64,000 nt of DNA from JBAZWV01 sp041660225 (lineage in GTDB: Bacteria; Patescibacteriota; Patescibacteriia; 2-12-FULL-60-25). This document shows positions 34,954 to 42,973 of the stretch, in pieces. The translations under genes and the position numbers were made by a program. Below the pieces are notes generated by a model. That model made no database searches and was not told the DNA's origin. It saw nothing but the letters and a program-made list of their open reading frames with translations. How positions within the stretch are numbered: position 1 is the stretch's first letter; each line of letters starts with the position of its first letter. The stretch is from contig JBAZWV010000001.1 in assembly GCA_041660225.1 (NCBI GenBank), positions 248,001-312,000 on the forward strand, written 5' to 3'.

Positions 34954-35505
34954 TTACGCGCCCTTCGCGGCGGTCTTACCGGCCTTGCGGCGGATGGTTT
35001 CCGTCGTGTATTTAATCCCCTTGCCCTTATACGGCTCCGGCGGACGGATGCGACGGATCTGCGCGGCGGTTTCGCCGACGAGATGCTTGTCGATACCGGA
35101 GAGCGTCACGATCTGCTTCTCAACCTTGGCGTCGATACCTTCCGGAAGCGCGAACGGAACGGGGTGTGAAAAACCGGCTTCAACGTTCAGCGTGCGACCG
35201 GCGAGCGCGACTTTATAGCCGACGCCGACAAATTCGAGCGCCTTTTCAAACGGCTTCTGAACGCCTTCGACGGCGTTGCCGATCAATTGACGCATGAGTC
35301 CCCAGAGCGCCTTCTGTTGGACGCTTTCCTGATCCTGCACGTGGACCTGGAGACCCTTGGGATCGTTCTCAAGCGTGACCGAAACCACGGCATGGAGCGG
35401 CACGGTGAGCGTACCTTTGGGGCCCTTCACCGTCACGGACGACGAAGCAATGGTCGCTTCGACGCCATTCGGGAGAGGGATGAGCTTTTTTCCAATGCGG
35501 GACAT
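34954..35505 (-). CDS. rplF: Ribosomal protein uL6
   Basis: 183 residues from the ATG at 35505 (MSRIGKKLIPLP). Two similar alpha/beta domains; the C-terminal signature PEPYKGKGIKYTTETIRRKAGK is intact. Starts 1 base after the rpsH stop region in the spc operon. Confidence 0.97.
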   Translation of the reverse strand: MSRIGKKLIPLPNGVEATIASSSVTVKGPKGTLTVPLHAVVSVTLENDPKGLQVHVQDQESVQQKALWGLMRQLIGNAVEGVQKPFEKALEFVGVGYKVALAGRTLNVEAGFSHPVPFALPEGIDAKVEKQIVTLSGIDKHLVGETAAQIRRIRPPEPYKGKGIKYTTETIRRKAGKTAAKGA

Positions 35506-35506
35506 A

Positions 35507-35899
35507 TTAGTAGATTTCGCAGAGAACTTCACCGCCGAGCTTGCGCTTGCGTGCCTCTTTGTTCGTCATCACGCCGGCCGAGGTCGAGATGATGGCGATA
35601 CCAATATCGGAGAGGACGCGCGGCAACTCGTCGGCGCCGCGGTAGACGCGACGGCCTGGGGTCGAAATGCGCTTGATGTTGCGGATGATGGGCTGACGGT
35701 TGTCGTACTTGAGCGCGACAACGATCGTCTTCTTGGCGCCGTCGGCGCTTTCGGAGACTTCGCCGACATATCCTTCACGTTCGAGAATTTTGGCAATGAC
35801 AAACTTCATGCGTGAAGAAGGAGACTTCACGACATCAAGATGAGCGCTCTGTCCGTTACGGAGACGCGTCAGGAAGTCACTAATGGGATCGGTATGCAT
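35507..35899 (-). CDS. rpsH: Ribosomal protein uS8
   Basis: 130 residues, complete. N-terminal DPISDFLTRLRNGQ and C-terminal GIAIISTSAGVMTNKEARKRKLGGEVLCEIY are typical. Organises the central 16S domain. Overlap-free, 11 bases after rpsN. Confidence 0.97.
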   Translation of the reverse strand: MHTDPISDFLTRLRNGQSAHLDVVKSPSSRMKFVIAKILEREGYVGEVSESADGAKKTIVVALKYDNRQPIIRNIKRISTPGRRVYRGADELPRVLSDIGIAIISTSAGVMTNKEARKRKLGGEVLCEIY

Positions 35900-35910
35900 A
35901 ACAATGAAGG

Positions 35911-36096
35911 TTACCAGCTGGCTTTGGTCACGCCCGGGAGTTCACCGCGGTTCGCGAGTTCGCGGAAGCAGATGCGGCACAGGTCGAAGTCGCGCATGTA
36001 GCCGTGCTTACGGCCGCAGCGCCAGCATCGGCGCACAATGCGCGACGAGTACTTCGGCGTACGTTTCGACTTGGCGATTTGGGATTCGGTTGCCAT
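35911..36096 (-). CDS. rpsN: Ribosomal protein uS14, zinc type
   Basis: 61 residues, the short zinc form: CWRCG and CRICF supply four Cys. KYSSRIVRRCWRCGRKHGYM is diagnostic. No zinc-independent paralogue is visible in the window. Confidence 0.97.
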   Translation of the reverse strand: MATESQIAKSKRTPKYSSRIVRRCWRCGRKHGYMRDFDLCRICFRELANRGELPGVTKASW

Positions 36097-36099
36097 AGA

Positions 36100-36636
36100 T
36101 TAGTCTTTGAAGGGGAAACCAAGGGCGGTAAGAAGTGCGCGGCCCTTGTCGCGATCATGCGCGGTTGTCGAGACTGTCACCTGGAGACCGTGCACGCGTT
36201 CGACTTCGTCGGGACGGATTTCAGGGAAGGGAAGGAATTCACGGAAGCCGACGGAGACGTTCCCCTCTTGGTCGATCATCTTGGGTGAAATACCGCGGAA
36301 GTCGCGGATACGCGGGAAGGTGATCTTGAGCAGCTTCTCGAGGAAGTGCCACATGCGCGGTCCGCGGAGCGTGACGCGCAACCCGACCACCATGCCTTCA
36401 CGAATCTTGAAGCTCGCGATGGATTTCTTGGCCTTCGTGCGCACCGGCTTTTGGCCCGTGATGCGAACAAGCGTTTCTTCGGCGATGTCCAAAAACTTGG
36501 CATCCTTGAGGCCTTGCGAGGCACCGATCGACACCGTCACGGCCGTCACTTTCGGAACGGCGAGCGGATTCTTGATGCCGAACTCCTTGGTCAAACCAGG
36601 AGCGATCTCTTTTTGATAGCGTTCTTTGAGCGTCAT
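36100..36636 (-). CDS. rplE: Ribosomal protein uL5
   Basis: 178 residues from the ATG at 36636 (MTLKERYQ); the longer frame overlaps rplX. Shows the GLRVTLRGPRMWHFLEKL and FPEIRPDEV segments. Contacts 5S rRNA and the P-site tRNA. Confidence 0.97.
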   Translation of the reverse strand: MTLKERYQKEIAPGLTKEFGIKNPLAVPKVTAVTVSIGASQGLKDAKFLDIAEETLVRITGQKPVRTKAKKSIASFKIREGMVVGLRVTLRGPRMWHFLEKLLKITFPRIRDFRGISPKMIDQEGNVSVGFREFLPFPEIRPDEVERVHGLQVTVSTTAHDRDKGRALLTALGFPFKD

Positions 36637-36640
36637 ACGG

Positions 36641-36952
36641 TTAGGCCTTTGTGGCGGCAGCCTTCTTAGCCGGTTTCTTCTCGGAAGCCGTCGCCTTGTC
36701 ATCGTGACGGATCGTGGCGCCAGCTTCGTTCACTGGTAACACGTTCGAGGCGTGGATCGGCATCGAGAATTCGATCACCTGACCCTTTTCACCTTGGCGA
36801 CGCGTTTTGATGTGGCGCTTCGATACGTTGACGCCTTCCACGACGACACGCTGAAGAGCCGGGAAGGTCTGGAGAACCTTTCCCGTCTTTCCCTTGTCCT
36901 TGCCGGTCAGGACCTTCACGAGGTCGCCGGTTTTAATGCGGAGTTTGATCAT
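36641..36952 (-). CDS. rplX: Ribosomal protein uL24
   Basis: 103 residues from the ATG at 36952. KOW motif in IKTGDLVKVLTGKDKGKTGKV. The tail (about 80-103) is Lys/Ala-rich. An assembly initiator of the 50S subunit. Confidence 0.96.
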   Translation of the reverse strand: MIKLRIKTGDLVKVLTGKDKGKTGKVLQTFPALQRVVVEGVNVSKRHIKTRRQGEKGQVIEFSMPIHASNVLPVNEAGATIRHDDKATASEKKPAKKAAATKA

Positions 36953-36956
36953 AGAA

Positions 36957-37328
36957 TTACAGGACTTCGGGGGCCAAGGAAACGATCTTCGCAAATCCCT
37001 TGGTGCGCAATTCGCGCGCCACCGGACCGAAGATACGGCTGCCTTTGGGTTCCTTGGTTTTGCGGTCGACGATGACGGCTGCGTTGTCGTCAAAACGGAT
37101 GTACGTTCCGTCCGGACGGCGCGTCTCCTTGTGGACACGAACGAGAACGGCGTGGACGACGTCTGCCTTCTTCACGGTGCCATGCGGGGCGCATTCCTTC
37201 ACCACGCAGGTGACGATGTCCGCGAGACCGGCCGTGCGCTTTTGATAGCCGCCGAGGACGCGAATACACTGGAGCTTTTTGGCTCCGGTATTATCTGCGA
37301 CCTTCAGCATTGTGCGATGTTGGACCAT
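36957..37328 (-). CDS. rplN: Ribosomal protein uL14
   Basis: 123 residues, full length. MLKVADNTGAKKLQCIRVLGG, DNAAVIVD and RIFGPVARELR are intact. Lies at the subunit interface. Confidence 0.97.
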   Translation of the reverse strand: MVQHRTMLKVADNTGAKKLQCIRVLGGYQKRTAGLADIVTCVVKECAPHGTVKKADVVHAVLVRVHKETRRPDGTYIRFDDNAAVIVDRKTKEPKGSRIFGPVARELRTKGFAKIVSLAPEVL

Positions 37329-37333
37329 AGAGA

Positions 37334-37624
37334 TTAGACGGCGGCTTTCACCGTTTCGATATAACGCCAGCGCTTATCTTTGGAGATCGGGCGGGTTTCT
37401 TCGATGACAACGACGTCACCGATCTTGCCCTTGCCGTGCTCATCGTGGGTTTTGAACTTTTTGGAAATGGTGAAGAACTTTCCGTACTTCGCATGGGCGA
37501 TGCGTCGGTCGATCTTGACGACAATGGTCTTGGCCATGGACGTCGAAACCACCGTGCCCTGGAGGCGACGGCGCTGACCCGTCTGACGGGCCGTGTCTTT
37601 CGTTGTGGTTTTGGCGGTCGTCAT
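37334..37624 (-). CDS. rpsQ: Ribosomal protein uS17
   Basis: 96 residues with an OB-fold: LQGTVVSTSMAKTIVVKIDR and GDVVVIEETRPISKDKRW. The N-terminal 17 residues (Thr-rich) precede the usual start of the fold. Primary 16S binder. Confidence 0.96.
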   Translation of the reverse strand: MTTAKTTTKDTARQTGQRRRLQGTVVSTSMAKTIVVKIDRRIAHAKYGKFFTISKKFKTHDEHGKGKIGDVVVIEETRPISKDKRWRYIETVKAAV

Positions 37625-37629
37625 ATGGG

Positions 37630-37827
37630 TTAGCTGGTAGACTTCTTCGCGTTAAGACCTGTCATGATGCGGGCCAGATCGCGCTTCGCGTGGCGAAGTG
37701 AGCGGACCTTGGCGTGTTGTCGGGTTGCTACCTTGAAGCGCAGATCGCGGATCTCGGCGTTCACGTCGGTCGCCATCTTGGCGAGTTCGTCGTGCGTTTT
37801 TTGTGCCAGTTCGTTGGGGTTGATCAT
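37630..37827 (-). CDS. rpmC: Ribosomal protein uL29
   Basis: 65 residues, helical hairpin: ELAKMATDVNAEIRDLRFKVATRQ and the RDLARIMTGLN end. Located at the nascent-chain tunnel exit. Three bases after rplP. Confidence 0.96.
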   Translation of the reverse strand: MINPNELAQKTHDELAKMATDVNAEIRDLRFKVATRQHAKVRSLRHAKRDLARIMTGLNAKKSTS

Positions 37828-37830
37828 ACG

Positions 37831-38250
37831 CTAGACGGGGTGCTTGGTGACGAAGTTTGCGCGGCAGGCCAGTTTGTAGCGGGAGAGCTCGAGCGCCTCC
37901 TTGGCCACAGCTTCCGTGATGCCGTCCATTTCGAACAGGATGGTTCCGGGCTTTACGACGGCGATGTAGTGATCAACGGCTCCTTTTCCGGAACCCATCG
38001 GCACTTCATTCCCCTTCTTCGTAATCGGCTTGTCCGCGAAGATGCGGATCCAGATTTTGCCTCCGCGCTTGGTGTAGCGCGTGAGCACGCGGCGGGCTGC
38101 TTCGATCTGCCGGGCCGACACCCAGGCGGGGGTCATGGCCTTGAGGCCGTACGAGCCAAACGCGAGTTCGATCTTGTCGGTCGCGTGGCGGATGTTGCGA
38201 GCGCGACCTTTGTGATGTTTGCGGTGCTTAACCTTTTTGGGAATCAACAT
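37831..38250 (-). CDS. rplP: Ribosomal protein uL16
   Basis: 139 residues, full length. KHRKHHKGRARNI, AFGSYGLKAM, KIWIRIFADKPITKKGNEVPMGSGKG. Needed for late 50S maturation and the A-site tRNA contact. Confidence 0.97.
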   Translation of the reverse strand: MLIPKKVKHRKHHKGRARNIRHATDKIELAFGSYGLKAMTPAWVSARQIEAARRVLTRYTKRGGKIWIRIFADKPITKKGNEVPMGSGKGAVDHYIAVVKPGTILFEMDGITEAVAKEALELSRYKLACRANFVTKHPV

Positions 38251-38259
38251 ATGTGTAGG

Positions 38260-38991
38260 TTAGGCGTTGGTACGGGCCGGAGCTCCCATCGGCGGGCGGC
38301 GGTCGCCGCGACGTGACGGGGTGGTCGGCTGATACTGTTGCAAACGATCTTGTTCGAAAATGTCACCACGGTAGATCCAGACTTTCACACCGATGGCACC
38401 AGCCATGGTTTTGGCCGTTTCCTGCGCGTAGTCGATATCGGCACGGAGGTTTGTGAGCGGGATCTTGCCCCAGCCGAGCCATTCGCGACGGGCGATTTCT
38501 GCACCGTTCAAACGACCGCTGACAGCGATTTTGACGCCGAGCGCGCCGGCTTTCTTGACGCGTTCCATCGACATCTTGAGGACGCGGCGGAAGGCCATGC
38601 GGCGTTCGAGATCCTGCGCGACCTGTTGGGCCACGATGGCGGATTCGAGCGATGCCTTCGCGACTTCGAGAACGTTCAATTGGAATTGGACCTTCTTGCC
38701 CGGGAAGAACGTTTTCAAAAACTTTTTCTTGAGATCCTCAATGCCAGCGCCGGAGCGACCAATCACGAGACCCGGCTTTCCGGTTTGGATCGTGACGGCG
38801 AGCGAACCGCGCGAGCGTTCGATCAAGATATTGCTCACCTGTGCGTCCTTGAGTTCTTTCTTCAAGAAGACACGAATGCGAACGTCCTGCTGAAGGTGAT
38901 CGCGGTAGGCCGCGTCACGGGCAAACCAACGGGACGGCCAGGTCGTGGTCGTTCCGAGGCGGAAAACTTTGGGATGAACTTTGTGTCCCAT
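38260..38991 (-). CDS. rpsC: Ribosomal protein uS3
   Basis: 243 residues. N-terminal GHKVHPKVFRLG, KH domain with GRSGAGIEDL, and a C-terminal domain containing GRLNGAEIARREW. The tail (about 220-243) is Arg/Pro-rich. Part of the helicase site at the mRNA entry. Confidence 0.97.
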   Translation of the reverse strand: MGHKVHPKVFRLGTTTTWPSRWFARDAAYRDHLQQDVRIRVFLKKELKDAQVSNILIERSRGSLAVTIQTGKPGLVIGRSGAGIEDLKKKFLKTFFPGKKVQFQLNVLEVAKASLESAIVAQQVAQDLERRMAFRRVLKMSMERVKKAGALGVKIAVSGRLNGAEIARREWLGWGKIPLTNLRADIDYAQETAKTMAGAIGVKVWIYRGDIFEQDRLQQYQPTTPSRRGDRRPPMGAPARTNA

Positions 38992-38992
38992 A

Positions 38993-39457
38993 TTAGGCGG
39001 TTGCGGATTCAGCGGCAGGTGCCGTCTTCTTAGCGCGAGGGTTCTTTTTGGCGGCTTCGCTCTTCGGACCGTGCTTCTTGATCGCGGCCATCTTCTTGGC
39101 TTTCTTCTTGCCGTACGTCATTTCCGAAAGCGGCGCGAGAATCAAGTTGACGTGCGTCGTACGCTTGCGAATCGGGGCTGCACGACCCATGGCGCGAGGG
39201 CGGAAGCGCTTCATCGTCACACCACCGTCGGCGGTGATCGTTTTCACGACCAACGTTGTGCGATCAAGCTTAAAATTGTGTTCGGCGTTGGCGATGGCCG
39301 AGCGCAGGAGTTTCAGAACCGGAGTGGCCGCATCGCGCTTCAAAAAGGTGAGACGCGTTTCGGCTTCGGCAACAGAAAGACCGCGGATCAGGTCAACGAC
39401 CAGCCGGACTTTGCGAGGCGCCATGTGGAGATGGCGGAGAGAGGCGTGAACATCCAT
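38993..39457 (-). CDS. rplV: Ribosomal protein uL22 with Lys/Ala tail
   Basis: 154 residues against about 110 normally. The core (1-112) carries ASLRHLHMAPRKVRLVVDLIRG and RFRPRAMGRAAPIRKRTTH, whose loop lines the exit tunnel. The last 40 residues are Lys/Ala-rich low complexity. Start touches the rpsS stop (3 bases). Confidence 0.96.
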   Translation of the reverse strand: MDVHASLRHLHMAPRKVRLVVDLIRGLSVAEAETRLTFLKRDAATPVLKLLRSAIANAEHNFKLDRTTLVVKTITADGGVTMKRFRPRAMGRAAPIRKRTTHVNLILAPLSEMTYGKKKAKKMAAIKKHGPKSEAAKKNPRAKKTAPAAESATA

Positions 39458-39460
39458 ATA

Positions 39461-39787
39461 TTATTTCTTGGGCTTCGGAGCAGGAGCAGCCGCGGCAGGC
39501 GCGGCGCCTGGCTTGGCGTCATCCTTCAACATCTTGCCGCCGTGACGAACGAACTTGCGCGTCGGGGAAAATTCACCGAGCTTGTGTCCGACCATATTTT
39601 CGACAACATACACCGGAATGTGGATCTTGCCGTTGTGCACGCCAAACGTATGGCCAACCATGGCCGGCGTGATGGTCGAGGAGCGGTACCAGGTCTTGAT
39701 AACGACCTTCTCGCCCGGCTTGATCTTCGCCATCTTTTCCAGGAGTTTGGGTTCCGTAAACGGACCCTTTTTGAGACTTCGTGACAT
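39461..39787 (-). CDS. rpsS: Ribosomal protein uS19 with Ala/Pro tail
   Basis: 108 residues; usual length is about 92. Core SLKKGPFTEPKLLEKM, TWYRSSTITPAMVGHTFGVHNG and GHKLGEFSPTRKF is intact. The last 20 residues are an Ala/Pro/Lys extension. Confidence 0.96.
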   Translation of the reverse strand: MSRSLKKGPFTEPKLLEKMAKIKPGEKVVIKTWYRSSTITPAMVGHTFGVHNGKIHIPVYVVENMVGHKLGEFSPTRKFVRHGGKMLKDDAKPGAAPAAAAPAPKPKK

Positions 39788-39797
39788 AGTCGTGTGA

Positions 39798-40631
39798 TTA
39801 GCGCTTCTTGCGATGTTGGATGATCAAGGCACTCGAGGCGCGGTTCTTCTTGCGGGTCTTTACGCCCATCGCGTGCTTGCCCCACTTCGTCTTGGCGTAC
39901 TTCATACCGATCGGATGCTTTCCTTCACCACCTCCGTGTGGGTGATCAACCGGGTTCATTGCCTTTCCGCGAACGGTCGGCTTGATTCCGCGGAGACGCA
40001 TGCGGCCGGCCTTGCCCCAGCGCACGAGGCGCCAGTCAGGGTTCGAAACGGTTCCGACGGTTGCCATGCAGCCTTTCGGCACGTTGCGCATTTCACCGGA
40101 CGGAAGCTTGAGCGTGGCGTAGGCACCTTCGACGGCCATGAGCTGGATTGCGGTACCGGCGCCGCGTCCGATCTGTCCGCCCTTTTCAGGCTGGAGTTCG
40201 ATCGAGTGGACCGTGATACCGACCGGCATTTTGTCGAGCGGCATGCGGTTGCCGACGTTGATGTCGACGGTGTTCTTCGAGGAGACGATCGTGTCGCCGA
40301 CCTTGAGACCATCCGGAGCAACGATGTAACGCTTTTCGCCGTCCTTATAGATGACGAGTGAGATGCGTGCGCCGCGACCCGGGTCGTACTCGATCGAGTC
40401 GACCTTGGCCGGAATATCAAACTTGCCGCGCACGAAATCAACGATGCGGATGTAGCGCTTCACGCCGCCGCCCTTGTGGCGAACGGTGATCTTGCCGTTG
40501 GTGCGGCCCGCGAATTGCTTGCGCGGAATGATCAACGTTTTCTCCGGTTCATTTCGCGTGACATCGGAAAAATCCTGCACCGAGGAATTGCGGCGCCCTT
40601 TGGTAACTGGGCGGTATTTCTTGATAGGCAT
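39798..40631 (-). CDS. rplB: Ribosomal protein uL2
   Basis: 277 residues, full length. GRNxxGRITVRHKGGGVKR-type segment (here TNGKITVRHKGGGVKR) and the C-terminal GKAMNPVDHPHGGGEGKHPIG with the conserved His. Essential for subunit joining and the peptidyl transferase centre. Confidence 0.97.
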   Translation of the reverse strand: MPIKKYRPVTKGRRNSSVQDFSDVTRNEPEKTLIIPRKQFAGRTNGKITVRHKGGGVKRYIRIVDFVRGKFDIPAKVDSIEYDPGRGARISLVIYKDGEKRYIVAPDGLKVGDTIVSSKNTVDINVGNRMPLDKMPVGITVHSIELQPEKGGQIGRGAGTAIQLMAVEGAYATLKLPSGEMRNVPKGCMATVGTVSNPDWRLVRWGKAGRMRLRGIKPTVRGKAMNPVDHPHGGGEGKHPIGMKYAKTKWGKHAMGVKTRKKNRASSALIIQHRKKR

Positions 40632-40642
40632 AGGATTTTTAT

Positions 40643-41050
40643 TTAGACGCCTGCGTAGAGGTCGAGTGTTTCACCCTTCTTGAGCGTGACGAGAGCTTTC
40701 TTCCAGTCCTTGCGAGCTCCGGCAATGCGGGCGCGCGTGACGATCTTGCCCTTGCCGCGAACCATGCGAACATCGTTCACGTGGACCTTGTAGAGCGCTT
40801 CGACGGCCTTGCGCACTTCAACCTTGTTGGCAGAAAGCGGCACGTTGAACACGTAGGTTCCCTTGGACGCCAGGATGGCGGCCTTTTCGCTGACGCGCGG
40901 CGAGACGAGCATGCGCGACGACGAACCGCCGGCGACCTTCGGAGACACGATCGTGTCTTCCGAAGCCTTCTCGACGGGCTTCTGCTTCTTGTCGGCCTTG
41001 GCCGCGACGTTGGTCGAGGCAGGCTTCTTGATGCGATCAAAGATTCCCAT
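40643..41050 (-). CDS. rplW: Ribosomal protein uL23 with N-terminal extension
   Basis: 135 residues; the conserved fold starts near residue 47 (MLVSPRVSEKAAIL) and includes YVFNVPLSANKVEVRKAVE. The first 45 residues are a Lys/Ala/Ser extension absent from standard uL23. Docking site for SRP and trigger factor. Confidence 0.95.
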   Translation of the reverse strand: MGIFDRIKKPASTNVAAKADKKQKPVEKASEDTIVSPKVAGGSSSRMLVSPRVSEKAAILASKGTYVFNVPLSANKVEVRKAVEALYKVHVNDVRMVRGKGKIVTRARIAGARKDWKKALVTLKKGETLDLYAGV

Positions 41051-41055
41051 AGAGG

Positions 41056-41688
41056 TTAGGCGTTACGGTAGAGGGTTTCGAAAGCCGGCACGGATTCCTT
41101 CTCAAACATCACGGTCGGAAAGCCGACAATGTCGATGATCGAGAGCGAGTTTACGGTCACGAGCTTCACGTTCTTGAGATTTTTCACCATGCGAAGCTTG
41201 AGCGGATTCGAGGCCGGGATCACGTAGAGCGTGCGGCGTCCGATCGGGAGCTTCGTGAGCATCTTCGCGGCGACCTTGGTCTTTGCGGTGTCGGTCGAAA
41301 GCGATTCGAGCACGACGAACTTTTCACTCGCGACCTTGTCGGAGAGCGCCATGAAGAGGGCCTTCTGGCGAACCTTGCGGTTGACCTTCACTTCGTAATT
41401 GCGTTCTTTGCGCGGACCGTGTGCGACACCACCGCCGACCCAGTGCGGGTTACGCGTCGAACCCTGACGGGCGCGACCGGTTCCCTTTTGCTTCCACGGC
41501 TTCTTGCCTCCGCCGCGAACTTCACCCTTGGTCTTGGTGTGTCCCGTGTTGGTGCGGGCATTTGCCTGCGCAGCCACGATCACTTCGTGCACGAGTGCCG
41601 GATCGACCTTCACGCCGAAATGTTTGGCGTTCAATTCGAGGTCGCCGACGACTGTTCCTTCTTGGTTGTAGACGTTAATCTTGCTCAT
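41056..41688 (-). CDS. rplD: Ribosomal protein uL4
   Basis: 210 residues from the ATG at 41688 (MSKINVYNQEG). The tunnel loop region KTKGEVRGGGKKPWKQKGTG is present. In other bacteria uL4 can autoregulate the S10 operon; a structured gap upstream of rplC is a possible target here (42296-42600). Confidence 0.96.
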   Translation of the reverse strand: MSKINVYNQEGTVVGDLELNAKHFGVKVDPALVHEVIVAAQANARTNTGHTKTKGEVRGGGKKPWKQKGTGRARQGSTRNPHWVGGGVAHGPRKERNYEVKVNRKVRQKALFMALSDKVASEKFVVLESLSTDTAKTKVAAKMLTKLPIGRRTLYVIPASNPLKLRMVKNLKNVKLVTVNSLSIIDIVGFPTVMFEKESVPAFETLYRNA

Positions 41689-41692
41689 ATCG

Positions 41693-42295
41693 TTAGACGG
41701 TACGGATTTCAACCACAGCGTTACGCGCTCCAGGCACGGCGCCCTTCACGGCGAGCACGCCACCGTCACGAACCTCGATCACTTCGAGATTCTTCACGGT
41801 CACGGTGTCACCACCCATGTGTCCCGGTTTGCGGACGCCTTTAAAGACGTGTTGCGGACCACCGGCTCCCGAAGAACCCGGCATACGCTCTTGGTCCTTG
41901 TGACCGTGCGTCTTCGGAGCTCCGTGGAAGTGGTGGCGCTTCACGACACCTTGGAATCCTTTTCCCTTCGAAACTCCCGTGACGTCGATAACGTCGCCGG
42001 GCACGAAAAGAGTGGCTTCAAGGGAGTCGCCGCGCTTGAGAGTGATGTCCTCTTTCATGCGGAACTCACGGAGTTCGCGCATCTTCGGCAAATCCTTCAA
42101 GTGACCTTCAAGCGGCTTCGACACGCGCTTCGCGGTCAAAAATCCGACCTGAACGGCCTGGTATCCGTCGTTCTCCGTGGACTTCACCTGCGTCACGACG
42201 CAAGGGCCGGCCTGGAGAAGGGTTACGGGAACAACCGTCCCATCGGGACGGAAGACCTGTGACATCTCGAGTTTTTTGGCAAGAATGAATTTCAT
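41693..42295 (-). CDS. rplC: Ribosomal protein uL3
   Basis: 200 residues. Signature region VTGVSKGKGFQGVVKRHHF and GSSGAGG. It directly follows a 305-base gene-free, hairpin-rich gap rather than rpsJ, which is unusual. Confidence 0.96.
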   Translation of the reverse strand: MKFILAKKLEMSQVFRPDGTVVPVTLLQAGPCVVTQVKSTENDGYQAVQVGFLTAKRVSKPLEGHLKDLPKMRELREFRMKEDITLKRGDSLEATLFVPGDVIDVTGVSKGKGFQGVVKRHHFHGAPKTHGHKDQERMPGSSGAGGPQHVFKGVRKPGHMGGDTVTVKNLEVIEVRDGGVLAVKGAVPGARNAVVEIRTV

Positions 42296-42600
42296 AGCGT
42301 TGACTGTCGCTCCGGATGGTTCGGAGTCAGTTCGGGGTTAGAGAAGGCTGGCGGTGCATAGAACGCAAAAGCCAGAGATGCGGCACCGATTTTGGAATCG
42401 ATACAACATCTCTGGCCTCTGAGCGATCAAAGGCACATCAATTGTAGAACATCCGCGATTCCGGTTTCACGTCATGGAGGTTATGCCGTAGGTCCACATC
42501 GCTTGTGGGGATTACCGAGATGATCTCGGGGCAACTTACTCCTTGGGAACCGTTCCTGCGGGGAACGAATTTTATGCGTTGGTTTTAATCGACCTCTTCC
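42296..42600 (-). promoter_or_regulatory. Structured leader or attenuator between rpsJ and rplC
   Basis: 305 bases without a gene inside an otherwise tightly packed operon. Minus-strand RNA can form at least four hairpins: CGTTCC/GGAACG (42551-42567), CCGAGA/TCTCGG (42515-42529), CCACA/TGTGG (42494-42508) and the strongest, GCCAGAGATG/CATCTCTGGC (42371-42416), followed by a short TTTTGCG. The last resembles a weak attenuator about 75 bases before rplC. Ribosomal-protein feedback control is likely by analogy with S10 leaders elsewhere, but the class is not recognised. Confidence 0.6.
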
Positions 42601-42951
42601 TTACATCTTGATCTCCACATCGACACCGGCGGGCAAGTTCAGACTGGTCAGCGCGTCGATGGTCTTCGCGTTGGGGTCGAGGATGTCGACGATGCGTTTG
42701 TGGATCCACATCTCGAACTGTTCGCGGGCGTTCTTGTGGACGAAGGTGGAACGGTTGACGGTCCACTTCTTCTTTTCCGTCGGAAGAGGCACGGGACCGA
42801 CCACTTTGGCTCCCGTCCGTTCCGCCGTATCGATGATCGTACGTGTGGATTGGTCGATAACCTTGTGATCGTACGCGCGGATCTTGATCCGTACGCGCGA
42901 GCTGGCGACCTCTTTCGAGGCGGCCGCTTTTTTGGCTGGAGCTTCAGTCAT
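42601..42951 (-). CDS. rpsJ: Ribosomal protein uS10 (NusE)
   Basis: 116 residues; the core starts after a 17-residue Ala/Lys N-terminus (SSRVRIKIRAYDHKVIDQS). PLPTEKKKWTVNRSTFVHK and MWIHKRIVDI are intact. Also acts as NusE in antitermination. Lies 22 bases after tuf, so tuf and rpsJ share a transcript. Confidence 0.96.
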   Translation of the reverse strand: MTEAPAKKAAASKEVASSRVRIKIRAYDHKVIDQSTRTIIDTAERTGAKVVGPVPLPTEKKKWTVNRSTFVHKNAREQFEMWIHKRIVDILDPNAKTIDALTSLNLPAGVDVEIKM

Positions 42952-42973
42952 GTCGGTCCCGTTAGCCTAAATC

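Noticed and set aside
42455..42480. parS-like sequence containing GTTTCACGT
   Set aside because: The second half does not complete the TGTTTCACGTGAAACA palindrome.
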